A stretch of DNA of 64,000 bases from contig NC_085872.1 of NCBI RefSeq assembly GCF_034702125.1, positions 32,039,376 to 32,103,375 of the forward strand, in the 5' to 3' direction. The notes beneath the pieces were generated by a model. The model had not been told where the DNA came from and made no database searches. It worked only from the letters and a program-made list of their open reading frames with translations. The position numbers were made by a program, and so were the translations under genes. Every line of letters begins with the position of its first letter. Position 1 is the first letter of the stretch. Source of the DNA: Engraulis encrasicolus. Its lineage: Eukaryota; Chordata; Actinopteri; Clupeiformes; Engraulidae. This document shows positions 49,511-64,000 of the stretch, piece after piece.

Positions 49511-50285
49511 TTTTTCTGCACTTGGATTCAGTAGGCGCAGCACACACACATAGTCTCAGTGACATGGTATAGTCACTGCCCTCTCTCTCTCTCTCATTCT
49601 TCTCAGTTCTCAAACTGCTCGAGAGTCGCGAATGATGCGGTTAAAACCGTTAAGAAATAATTTCAAACTTGTTGCGTGCAACGAGTCCAACGAATGTCTC
49701 GCACTTTCTGCTACATTACACCAATTTACAGCGACATTAAATAGGAGCCAGGTCTAAACACTTCACGAGGTGGTGAAAAAACTAAATTAAATATCTAAAT
49801 TAAATATCTTGGATAGCCTATATAGACCTAGGCCTAACTAGATTTGTTGCAATACAGATTCATTTTCTAGAGCCAGAAGTGTTCCGCTGGACTGACGAAA
49901 CCGAACACGATCAAGTTTGCAACTTCTTTCCCTCGTGCGCTGTCCGTCAGCACCACCTGTCATTAGACGTCCGATTAGCATTCATTACGTGCTGAGGAAA
50001 AAACTCCCGCCATTAGCGCCTATGTGCTGTTGCACTGCTGTGAGGGATATCACCAAATAATTAAGATAAAAGTCAGAACATTATTTTGGCAGTGAAAGGC
50101 ACACAGGTGGTTGGTAGCTCAAGCCAGTCTTCAGTCTGTTCATTTAAGCTTTTGGGTGCTCTTGGATATCGGGGATCAGTTCATGTAGAGAGAAGAGTTC
50201 ATCCAGGCACTCCAAAATAAGGTGCCCAAACGATAAGTTACATTAAAAAGCCTTTAATGGTACTGGGCTGGGGTTACATTAAAAA

Positions 50286-50322
50286 GCCGACATGTTTCGA
50301 CCTCACCAGGTCTTCATCATTG
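50286..50322 (-). ncRNA. Hammerhead remnant, left arm
   Basis: On the minus strand it retains the stem II hairpin, GAAA, minimal stem III and GTC of the right-arm copy. Relative to that copy, 15 nt are missing, removing the 5' strand of stem I and the first three core bases (CTG). Predicted inactive. Confidence 0.6.
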
Positions 50323-50559
50323 AAAAGAAAGGCCTCCCTTAAATAGTGACATCACCACATGTGACCCATTACGCACTACACACATTTGCGCACACCATAG
50401 GAAAACAAAGATTAAAAATAGCCTGGGGTAATAAGTGATGCCACAGAAAAAATGACCAGAAGTACAAATAAAAATCACAAAAAACAAGTAAAATCAATAT
50501 CCTCATTTAGACCAGTATAGCGCATGGCATCCAGTTGGTGTACCCAAAAAGTCTGCCTC

Positions 50560-51022
50560 TGATTAGGCCTAAGTCTTTTTAGCCTGTCCCCACCCCTCGG
50601 AAGAGGTTTGATATGCTCGACGCCCTGTATGCGCAGCAGAGAATCATTTTTACCATGGTATTCATATGTTTCGCCATGGGATAGTCAAAATTGCCCACTC
50701 TGATACCATATTTATGTTCTGCTAGCCTATCTCGCATGCGCCTTTTTGTGCGCCGATATAAAAGAACCCTTCAGCGCGAGGACAAGTTAGGCGGTATATG
50801 ACAAATGTAGAATTGCAATTAATGAAATCTCTGTCCATATTTATTCGTGGTTTTAGTATCCACAAAAGATTTGGCTGTGTAACATTTGGACAGTGGGGGC
50901 AGTTCATACATCTATGAACTGTCGTAACAAAAAAAGGACGCTGCTGGCGATGATGTTTGTTTTTGGTCAATAACGTGTTGCGTTGTAGGGAGCGCGCTTC
51001 ACTGTATGCGTTTTGGGTGGCT
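50560..51022 (-). pseudogene. GIY-YIG remnant of the left Penelope-like copy
   Basis: On the minus strand it encodes R-P-F-F-V-T-T, a CxxCxxC-type cluster (C-M-N-C-P-H-C), then I-Y-R-L-T-C-P and F-Y-I-G, as in the right copy. About 200 bp between the first two blocks is deleted, and a one-base loss right after F-Y-I-G shifts the frame. Homology ends near 51022, where the right copy's junction begins. Confidence 0.75.
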
Positions 51023-51029
51023 TCCTTGG

Positions 51030-51967
51030 AATATTCATTAACTAATATTCACTTTCTGGATTTGACGATATATAAAGACGGGGAGGGACAGCTGCACACC
51101 ACCTTATTCAGAAAGGCGACCTCTCGGAACACCATTCTGAGAGCGGATTCATTCCATCCCCCGCATCTCATTAGAAATATTCCACACGGCCAATTCCAGA
51201 GATTAGGCGTATCTGTGATTTCGAAAATGATTTTCACGAGCAGGCCGAGCTGATGGAGAAAAGATTCAGTGATAGAGCCTATCACCCTAAAGCCATCCAA
51301 AACGCATACAGTGAAGCGCGCTCCCTTCAACGCAACACGTTATTGACCAAAAAGAAACATCATCGCCACCAGCAGTCTCGTCCTTTTTTTGTTACGACAT
51401 ATAGAACACAAGCGACGCGGATCAGGCAAATTATTAAGAACAATTGGTCCATTATTGAAAGTGATGCGCAACTACGTGAGGTGTTCCCAGAACCACCCAT
51501 GGTGTCTTTAAAGAGTGCACCCCAGCCTAGGAGATAAATTAATGCGCTCTCACCTACAGGTGAAAAAGAGAGAAACCTGGCTGCGTAAACCTATTGGCAC
51601 CTATAGATGTATGAACTGCCCTCACTGCCCAAATGTTACACAAGCCAAATCTTTTGTGGATACTAAAACCACGAGAGAATACGGACAGAGAGATTTCATT
51701 AATTGCAATTCTTCATTTGTCATATACCGCCTAACTTGTCCTTGCGCTGAAGGGTTGTTTTATATCGGACGCACAAAAAGGCGCATGCGAGATAGGCTAG
51801 CAGAACATAAATACCTGTATGCTATCAGAGTGGGCAATTTTGACTATCCCATGGCGAAACATTTCAATGATAATACATGGTTAAAAAATGATTTCTCTGC
51901 TGCGCATACAGGGCGTCGAGCATATCAAACCTCTTCCGAGGGGTGGGGACAGGCTAAAAAGACTTAA
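51030..51967 (+). pseudogene. Penelope-like RT C-terminus and GIY-YIG endonuclease (right copy)
   Basis: A first frame (about 51044-51200) has F-L-D-L-T-I-Y and S-F-H-P-P-H-L...N-I-P-H-G-Q-F, the signature of the end of the Penelope-like reverse transcriptase. After a frameshift near 51200 come R-R-I-C-D-F-E and E-K-R-F-S-D-R-A-Y, then, after a second shift near 51530, a CxxCxxC cluster (C-M-N-C-P-H-C), I-Y-R-L-T-C-P, the GIY-YIG variant F-Y-I-G-R-T-K-R-R-M-R-D-R and A-E-H-K. It terminates at 51965. The reverse transcriptase core is absent, so the copy is 5'-truncated and defective. Confidence 0.85.
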
Positions 51968-52212
51968 TCAGAGGCAGACTTTACACCAACTGGATGCCAT
52001 GCGCTATCCTGGTCTAAATGAGGATATTGATTTTACTTGTTTTTTGTGATGCTTATTTGTACTTCTGGTCATTTTTTCTGTGGCATCACTTATTACCCCA
52101 GGCTATTTTTTAATCTTTGTTTTCTCTGGTGTGCGCAAATGTGTTTAGTGCGTAATGGGTCACATGTGGTGATGTCACTATTTAAGGGAGGCCTTTCTTT
52201 TCAATGGTGAAC

Positions 52213-52254
52213 GTAGCCCTGATGAAGACCTGGTGAGGTCGAAACATGTCGGCT
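52213..52254 (+). ncRNA. Hammerhead-like ribozyme, right arm
   Basis: Stem I agcc (52215-52218) pairs with ggct (52251-52254). Core CTGATGA is at 52219-52225. Stem II gacc/ggtc (52227-52230 with 52237-52240) has one extra A after the core. GAAA is at 52241-52244, stem III is minimal, and GTC gives a predicted cut after 52250. It lies about 250 bp after the endonuclease stop, consistent with the terminal-repeat position of hammerheads in Penelope-like elements. Confidence 0.65.
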
Positions 52255-52704
52255 TTTTAATGTAACCCCAGCCCAGTACTATTAAAGGCTTTTTAATGTA
52301 ACTTCCCGTTTGGACACCTTATTTTGGAGTGCCTGGATGAACTCTTCATCTACATGAACTGATCCCCGATATCCAAGAGCACCCAAAAACTTAAATGAAC
52401 AGACTGAACAGATTGCCAAAATAATGTTCTGACTTTTATCTAAATTATTTGGTGATATCCCTCACAACAGTGCACAGCACATGGTCCTAATGGCGAGAGT
52501 TTTCCCTCAGCACGTAATGAAAGCTAATCGGACGTCTGATGACAGGTGGTGCTGACGGACAGCGCATGAGGGAAAGAAGTTGCAAACTTGATCGTGTTCG
52601 GTTTCGTCAGTCCAACGGAACACTTCTGGCTATAGAAAATGAATCTGTATTGCAACAAATCTAGTTAGGCCTAGGTCTATATAGGCTATTCAAGATATTT
52701 AATT

Positions 52705-53668
<964 letters not shown>

Positions 53669-53939
53669 TTCACCTCCTCGTGAAGTGTTTAGACCTGGCC
53701 TATTTAATGTCGCTGTAAATTGGTGTAATGTAGCAGAAAGTGCGAGACATTCGTTGGACTCGTTGCACGCAACAAGTTGTGAAATTATTTCTTAACGGTT
53801 TTAACCGCATCATTCGCGACTCTCGAGCAGTTTGAGAACTGAGAAGAATGAGAGAGAGAGAGGGCAGTGACTATACCATGTCACTGAGACTATGTATGTG
53901 TGCTGCGCCTACTGAATCCAAGTGCAGAAAAAACATATC

Positions 53940-54198
53940 CATATAGATTATTACATAATGCACCATGTTATTACATTTCCATCAAAAAAAAAAGTTGCGG
54001 CCGCATTCCATAATAAATTTCGCATTTTGTAATAATTTATTACAAGATGAGAAAAAAGTTATTACGAAATGCGTTCAAGAAATGTATTACGAAATGCGTA
54101 AATTATTACACAATGCGGCGATTGTCACCACATTATGTAATAATTTGTTACATTATTAGCCTACATATTGCACCGTTATTACATAATGCGGCGTTACA
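53940..54198. repeat. Right outer arm with clustered gcattWYgtaata motifs
   Basis: Inverse of 49250-49510 with few differences, including a short 'agcctac' insertion near 54160. Confidence 0.8.
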
Positions 54199-54203
54199 CT
54201 CTG

Positions 54204-55092
54204 CCCAAAGGGGTTAAATATTGGTAGTATAAGCACACCAGCTAGGTCTTCTAATTGTAATGAACATTTCAACAAAGTAGCCTCTCTGTGGATGACTGTT
54301 TTCCACTGCTTCTTTCCTCCCTCGGCCCCACCTTCCCTACCCTTCTCAGCATCCCTTCACTGTCTCCCTCACCTGTTTTTGTATTTATCGTCTCAATGGT
54401 TCTCATTTGCATCATAATGATTAAAGAGCGGGCGGAGGAGAACATCAGCTTTTTTGCCAAAATCACTTTAACGGCTTTACATTTATTCATGAGGCTCCCC
54501 GGAGCGCCTGGGTCGGGACCTGTCAGAGCAAGCGTACCTGACAGTGTGAAGAAAGCTGAAATAACCGAGTCAACCAGGGCTTCTGTTCTGAATGCATCAA
54601 ACCCTGATGTGAAAATTTCTGGGATTAAAAAAAAAAAAACTTTGTGGCTAACAGAATCAGATTTGCTCTTTGCATTCCAAGTAGGTCTGACCGCCATGTT
54701 ATTCCCCACTTGCCAGTTCTTTGTGTCAGACACGTCTGAATTCTCCTGAATGTTGGAGGTAGTGGTGCCTGACCCTTCAGTCAATGGGCCCTGTATGTCA
54801 CATTAGCTGCTGTGCCCAAATTGTCTGTCAGGCACAACTGGTGGAGTCTTGGGTGCAAAACTCGAATTGGTGAGACCCTGTGACAGTGGACAAATGTCAG
54901 ATGTCTGCTATTCCAATCAGCTTCACAGCTCCATCTGCAAGTGAGGCATTTTTGCATATACTGTATATCACAAACGTATCTTCCACATACAGCGCTCTTC
55001 TGCCTTGTTGGTGGAAATCATCAAGTAAAAAAGGGAATAGATCGCATCGCTCTCAGTTTTTTCTTCTTTCTTTTTCTTTTTCTTTTTCTCCA
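54204..55092. other. Non-coding unique sequence
   Basis: It starts with the caaaggggttaaa block that belonged to the pre-insertion site. The 153-codon open frame at 54288-54749 has no motif. Confidence 0.4.
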
Positions 55093-55181
55093 CACATTGC
55101 AGGGTCAGACAGATGTTTGGGCTGCTAGAGCTGCTGATGAAGGCTCTGGCAGCTGGAACGTCTGTCTGACCCCGCAATGTG
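55093..55181 (+). ncRNA. 89-nt miRNA-precursor-like hairpin
   Basis: The arms 55093-55131 and 55143-55181 pair over 39 positions with only two mismatches (an A-C and a G-G) and four or five G-U pairs, around an 11-nt loop (tgctgatgaag). Complementarity stops sharply at both ends. A tiny MITE is the alternative; the gene is not one recognised by sequence. Confidence 0.45.
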
Positions 55182-55580
55182 CTTAATATATATCACCAAT
55201 CGAAGTGAAGGTTATTTGTACAGGAGTTGATGTCTGGAACATTTCGAAGACATCCACAATGGGCTGCCTTTGTTGTGTCTGCAGTATGAAAGGTGCTGTT
55301 TATAAAGGGTTTCCAGCAGTGAACCAAGCCAATGAAGTAGCGCATGCTTTTTTCACTGTTTATTACTATTTCTGTGCCAGAGGATAGTGAAACTGAGTTG
55401 ATGACAGATGGAAATTGTGCCTGTTACAACAGAATGCCCCTTGCATAAATTCTGCTTTACACTACACTTCAGGAAATAAACAGAAAAAAATACCTCATGC
55501 TCAGCTGCACACATCTGTTACATACTGGGAACAGTCAAGCCAATGCTGATGTGTCTTCACTTATACATTTTGATATTTGT
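55182..55580. other. Non-coding unique sequence
   Basis: Nothing recognised. Confidence 0.4.
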
Positions 55581-55584
55581 CTTT

Positions 55585-55668
<84 letters not shown>
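55581..55668 (+). repeat. (TTTC)n microsatellite
   Basis: About 22 tetranucleotide units. Confidence 0.98.
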
Positions 55669-55819
55669 GTGAACCATTTCATAATTCCCACAGCCCCGTT
55701 TTGCCGTAAGTCACAATCATGGAGCAATGGCTACTATTTGTTTGAATCTGCTTCAAAGCAGATGAATGGCCATAGCTGGAAGGTACAGACTGGGTGTCAT
55801 CAATTATAGGCCTACCATT

Positions 55820-55875
55820 TGTGTGTGCGTGTGTGTGTGTGCGTGTGGTGTGCGTGGTGTGTGTGCGTGTGCGTG
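55820..55875 (+). repeat. (GTGC/GT)n microsatellite
   Basis: Interrupted GT tract. Confidence 0.9.
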
Positions 55876-58800
55876 CCAAGGTACAATGATGCCACAATGT
55901 CTGTGACCACTTTCCCAGGAGCAGCTCTTTAATTAGCCATAACCTGCCACACTAGTGACAGTATGACATGCTGGTTTTTTTTTCTACACACACCTGCTGT
56001 CGCCATTTCTTGCACCTCCTTTGACACCTGAAGCCTTACCCAGAGGTATGGCTCACTGCTGGGATGTGCCTCTCTGCATGGGAGTCTCGTAGACTGAGTG
56101 TGCTGTACCTCGGTATAGATGGCCACCAGCCCATTCCCTGCATTGGAGTTGTTTCATGCCGACTGTTTTGCATCGGGACATATTAAGACAAGAAGAAATG
56201 TGTATTTGGCGTGTGTCTTTTTTGTGTAGCAGAGGAAATCAACCTACACTTGGTATGCTGTGTTCTACCCATCACTTTGGTCATTGGATTCTGCATCCCC
56301 CCACCTGCTCGTCAAGAGAGTAATTATGGAGTTTTACAGTAATGAGGGGTCCTTAAAGGAGTGGTATCCTTCTTATTGAGATAATGGATGATATTGTGGG
56401 GGTAGTATATGGCCGGATTTAATTTCTACTGTGTATATTATGAATAAGTGCCGGATGGACATTTATATCCATGTGAGGGGTCTTACTGACCTTAATGTGT
56501 CAGTAACCCTTGAAGCCTTTAATGGTTTTTGAGTCTCTCTGTGAACACAAAACCATTGAAACAGCTATTTCTGTTTCTTTTCAGAGGGCTGTACAGCCAG
56601 CATGGAAAATGGACATGTTCACATTCTCAAGAGTTATTTTCAGTGAATGTTTTTCAATGACTTCTGACGCAAATTACTGCAAATTGCCTTGTTTACTGAA
56701 CAGCCAGTGCAGTAGCTCAGCATGAAAAAAATGCCCGGGCAATCTTCCTCTCAAAATTTAGGAGCCTCTTCAGAAAGACACTTTGGTGTACCATGCCTAA
56801 TCAAAGTTTGAAGAGATACAAGGTCAGTGGTGATTTTGGGTTTCGTGGGATCTTATCTTGGACTTATCTTGGACTCATGTATAGCTACATGTATATTTTT
56901 TTCAGTGCACTCATGTTTGTCAACATTGCGTGTGATGGTGTATAGATAGTTCGTTGGGATCATTCTAATTTGACAAATGTAATTGATCAGGACAAAACCC
57001 AAAATCTGACTGAGAAGGCTATTGATTTGTAAAAATCAAATGGCCCATATCTGAGAAGCCATTAGGCGTTCACTGAAGTGAGTCCATGTGCGGTGTTAAG
57101 AGAGGGGGAAGCATGCTGAAAATAGCAGGCGTTTACGGTGAATAAAGCTTTGATAATGCCATCCTCCTCCAGCGTCGCCAAGGTGACGTCCCCTTACATC
57201 ATGAGGGCCATAAAGCTTTCAGGACCGAGAGGGAAATGACAAAGGATGCTCCCCAACTTCAAGGTCAGCCTCAAGCTCCTGCAGATAGCCTGCCTGATTT
57301 ATGAAGATGGCTCTCAGAACCTGAGTAGTTAGTTTTCCCTTTTTTTTCTCCTCACGTCCTACATTGACACAGAGACACTTCAATTTCTGGCATTTTACAC
57401 TATACCGACTGACTGGTCTCATGATGACTTTTGGCAGTATTTGGCATCTAATGTTTTATGCTACACAGGCAATAACCCAAGGTGTTGTACAAGATAAAAA
57501 CACATCTTACCACAAATTATATGATAAATGAAGAACTAATTTAAATGATCAAATGTAATAGTCTATCATTATAGTCAAACAGTTATTTTTAGGAATTCTG
57601 ATGCTTTGGATTATTGTTTAAAACACATTAGGGAAATCTATTACGTAATTCATACTGGTTGTGTCTTGATTGTTCAAATCAGTTAGGCTTCAATCATTAC
57701 AACCAGTGAGGTGAGTGTGAAGTAGTCTATCACCATATCTTGGAACACAAGTATGGGTACGGCCAGTTGTTTGATGACGAAACCCACAGATAGTTTTTGA
57801 GTAAGAAAATAAAACTGTTCTCTGTAATTTCTTTCTTTCATGGAGGTGTGATTTAATTCCTACACCAACATACATGTAACGGACATTGTGTCACACGTAA
57901 AAAAAAAACCAGGCTATTTTTATGAGACACAGCCACATGAGTTCATGGCTAAAATCCTTCATATGCATTTGACGCCCTGGAGCATGTGTGCATGTCAACA
58001 TCTCCTGAGAAGTTTTTTTTTGTTTTCAAGGATTCTGTTACATAATGTCCCACCTGAACACCTCAAGGGTCCTTCACTTCTGTCACAATATCAATGACAT
58101 TGTGTGTACTTCTTGCATTGTGTAGAGAACATTCTTCACTTTATGAAACAACTAATGGAGTACTGAATGTACAACAAGGAAACAATATGTAAACAAATAT
58201 GCACCTTAGTACCTTGGTATCTCTTCTGAGGCGGTCCTGGGCTGTGTCTTGTAGGCACAGAAGATGGATTTTCTTTGCTGTTTGGCTGTGAAAATGAGAT
58301 ATGGCACACCGAGTTCTTTGGTTGATTCATTCGTGTTGTTGTATTTCAGTCATTACAGAAGAGAAGACGAGCTCTAGTTGCCTACTAGCCAGCCCATAGA
58401 GCCCCATTGCACACCTGGAAATGTTGAGTGCAATTAAGTTTTATTATAGAAATGTGTATAGCATAATATGGGTCCCAAGTATAAGAAACTGCCAGATGCT
58501 AACTTGCATATGTTGAGCATGTTTTTTAATGACATCATAAGCCACGCCCAGAGAAAAGGAAACAAGTTACATTGCCTGAGGCTACATGTAAACAAATCAT
58601 GTTTGATATCCAATCAAAGCCATTTTACACAAATCATTCAGATTAATACCAGATAATAGAATTAATTTCAGTGGTGAGGAAAACAGTTCACCATCATGCA
58701 TCCTTGATATTTTTCTTAATTATTATTTTTAAATATCATAAGCCATGCCCCCTTCAATCCCTTATGTGGCATAACATGTTTGGTGTCATGGTTGGTATTG

Positions 58801-59566
58801 ATATATACCAGAGATATTGGACAAGGAACCAAGAAAATCTTTGTTGATAACATAGAGGATTCACATATTTTCACGTCATTATTTTTATAAGTTTAGCGGT
58901 ACAGTAATAAAAGTCTTAAATTCTAAGGGGGAAAGCACATTATAGCCTACACATATAGTAAATGTCAATATCTTTTCTTAAAGACAAGTGGCTCCGTGCA
59001 AATACAAAATAATAGCCTTTGTAGATTTTGATAGTGAAACAGTATACTGTAGATGTAAAATACATGTAGGCCTATCTCATATGCTAGGTTTGAATGCCAA
59101 GTTATTTACCTATTTTCACAAAAGGCATTATTATAAACGGGTGTGTATTTTGTTTTTTTTAAAGAAAAAAGCTCGAGGGTGCATCAGAGTCACATATTTT
59201 ATTTTAATTTATTTTTTATTATATTTTAGGCCTATTGCCATTAAAATTTTATGAGCAACATTTGGTGCATTTTGATACCAAATATTATGTGGTTTTGCAT
59301 AAGGAAATGTAACAGGTTTTCTATGAAGATGGCCTATGATGATTTTTCTAAAAGAAAATGCTCAACATATAGGCTTACAAGTTAAGTTACTTCAGAACAG
59401 TACTAGGCTACACATTACTGTCATAAAGCTTTGGTGTACTCGATATTTCTGGTTCCATCCTCATGGCAACCAGAGTATTGTCTAATGAACCCTTTTACTT
59501 ACATTGTCTGCCTGCTGTCACTTTCTCTGTCACTGTCGATTTTTTGATTTTTTTGTCCATCTGCAG
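55876..59566. other. 3.7 kb of non-coding unique sequence
   Basis: No repeat family recognised. AT-rich from 57450. Open frames have no motif. Confidence 0.35.
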
Positions 59567-59673
59567 ACTAGTCATCTCTCTGGAGGAGTTCCCCATGAAC
59601 CTGTCGGCCTGCATGTCAGAAGAGGAGATGCAACAATAGAGACGGCTGTGTGAGGAGCCCATGCCTCATCCAA
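59567..59673 (+). pseudogene. Exon-like segment with an internal stop
   Basis: A strong acceptor (T-rich tract, ctgcag) and donor (gtaagc) bound 107 nt of CpG-containing, coding-like sequence. The best frame reads V-I-S-L-E-E-F-P-M-N-L-S-A-C-M-S-E-E-E-M, then reaches TAG; after it, R-R-L-C-E-E-P continues in the same frame. It could be a real terminal-type exon, a decayed exon or chance. Protein not identified. Confidence 0.35.
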
Positions 59674-62646
<2,973 letters not shown>

Positions 62647-62654
62647 GACTAGGC

Positions 62655-62970
62655 CAGTGGTTCCCAAACTGGGGGTCCGGACCCCTGGGGGGGGGGTCGC
62701 AGAGGTACTGAAGGGGGGGTCGCGGACAAAAGGGACATTGCATAAAAATGTGAAATACACAAGTTAACAGCTAATAGATTTGCTGTCCTACGGATTTCTA
62801 GCAATATTAGCGGACAAATTAATGGAAAATCTAGCAATATTAATGGACCAAAAAATGCCTAGTATTTGCTAAATCCATGGCGAGGGTAAGACTATAGTGG
62901 GTGGTGGCGGGGTTATGAAAATACCTAAGTCCAAAAGGGGGTCCCTGTTGAAAAAGTTTGGGAACCACTG
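62655..62970. mobile_element. hAT MITE with perfect ends
   Basis: The ends cagtggttcccaaac / gtttgggaaccactg are exact inverses, flanked by a perfect 8-bp duplication gactaggc at 62647-62654 and 62971-62978. The 316-bp body has no coding capacity. Well preserved, so relatively young. Confidence 0.95.
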
Positions 62971-62978
62971 GACTAGGC

Positions 62979-64000
62979 ATCATGCCCCTGAACTGGCCAC
63001 ACAGCAACAGAGCTGAGCACCTTCCCCCAGCTGCCCACTGCTGTCCACTAGTGTCCGGTGGTAACGAGCCCAGCACAGCCCTCCTTCCTCCGCCCAGCGG
63101 GAACCACAAATGGGCACTCGCTGCATACCAGGAATGTTTTATGTGCAGCGCTACCCGACCATGGTAACATTCAAATGCCTCGTAAATTAAAATTGCAGAA
63201 CCATATTTTCTTTAGTGACAACTCTTGTCTCGTTTTCTTATTGCCCTTTCATCCATCTTCTCAACATTATGTTCAGAACTTATATTTTAGGCCTTTACGT
63301 TTACGTATATTACAGAGATTATTAGCCTATGTATTGTATTAATGAATAAGTTGTGAAATCCTGAGTAAACGACAATCTGTAACACACAAAATGTACCTTT
63401 TTAAATATAAAATGGTTGTGTGCTCTGTTTACCTTTAGGCTACTTATATGAGCAATATGGAATGTGTGAAAATTGTCAGTGAATGACACATTGGCAAAAC
63501 ACATGATCAGGGAGTTGGGAAAATTCTGTTTATCAGATGCATATCTGTTCAGGATCAAAACAAGAAAATATAATTTCCCTCACAGCTGACAGCTTCAAAA
63601 ACACTGCTAAGGAAGAAAATGAACAGAAAGCATGATAAAATGGCCTCATCTAAACTAATTGTCAACTGAAGACTAAATAATAATGACAAAATGTGTGGGA
63701 TTTCAACTTCGCCAAATTAACCATATGCTGAACCTGTCTCATCCTTCATGATGCAGAGCAGAACCAGAGTTCTCCTTTAAAATGTACGGCAGTTTCCTCC
63801 TACCAAATGCAGCTCCATAACTTAGAGCACTCAGGGAGACAGCAGACAGCACGGAGACAACAGTGGAAATTACGCTGCGCTTAAACATATCATTTCCACG
63901 CTATTCTGAATTGTTTTCCACATTTCATGCACCACAGTCTTTTCTCCTATACGGTATGTCTATTGCCTGATGGGTCTGGTGAGTGAAACACATTTGAGAA
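62979..64000. other. Non-coding unique sequence to window end
   Basis: AT-rich from 63180. Nothing recognised. Confidence 0.4.

Noticed and set aside
54288..54749. 153-codon plus-strand open frame
   Set aside because: No recognisable motif, no splice context, overlapped by a similar-length antisense frame; likely chance.

Overview
Vertebrate, almost certainly teleost, nuclear DNA. The evidence is the dense long (CA)n/(GA)n/(TTTC)n microsatellites, L2-type (TAATG)n and (TTGAC)n retrotransposon tails, tRNA-derived SINEs, Tc1-, hAT- and Harbinger-like elements, a Ty3/gypsy-like retroelement, and a Penelope-like element carrying hammerhead-like ribozymes. There are no operons, CRISPR arrays or bacterial genes. 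The species cannot be fixed from the window; a palindromic octamer TAGGCCTA that recurs about 22 times may help place it.

Layout. 0-3.5 kb: a broken gypsy-type element on the minus strand (1.26-kb LTR, gag with an in-frame stop, protease, then truncation) abutting a LINE 3' tail. 4.2-5.6 kb: MITEs, then a CpG/ETS-motif-rich candidate promoter. 7.2-11.1 kb: the only well-supported protein gene, ten coding exons on the plus strand with GT/AG junctions and preserved phase at every intron. It encodes 528 residues and resembles the teleost family often annotated as SAMD3-like. Its introns hold MITEs, LINE tails and, in intron 3, a 290-bp insertion with a 218-bp near-perfect palindrome that carries the same hammerhead-like ribozyme on each strand. 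11.1-49 kb: mostly non-coding DNA with MITEs (several nested, with perfect target-site duplications), SINEs, a palindromic decayed Tc1-like element (26.1-27.7 kb), microsatellites and unique sequence with no convincing exon. 49.25-54.2 kb: a large inverted-repeat element whose two arms are head-to-head, 5'-truncated copies of a Penelope-like retroelement (reverse-transcriptase C-terminus and GIY-YIG endonuclease), with an apparently complete hammerhead core in one arm and a deleted one in the other. 54.2-64 kb: unique DNA, an 89-nt miRNA-like hairpin, microsatellites, one exon-like segment at 59.6 kb and a clean hAT MITE at 62.7 kb.

How the parts relate. The genes do not form a pathway. The recurrent theme is inverted duplication of mobile DNA: the Penelope-like dimer, the ribozyme palindrome, the Tc1-like palindrome and long-TIR MITEs. 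The right half looks like a long intron or gene desert. Every identification rests on reading motifs, splice logic and repeat symmetry; no database search was possible.
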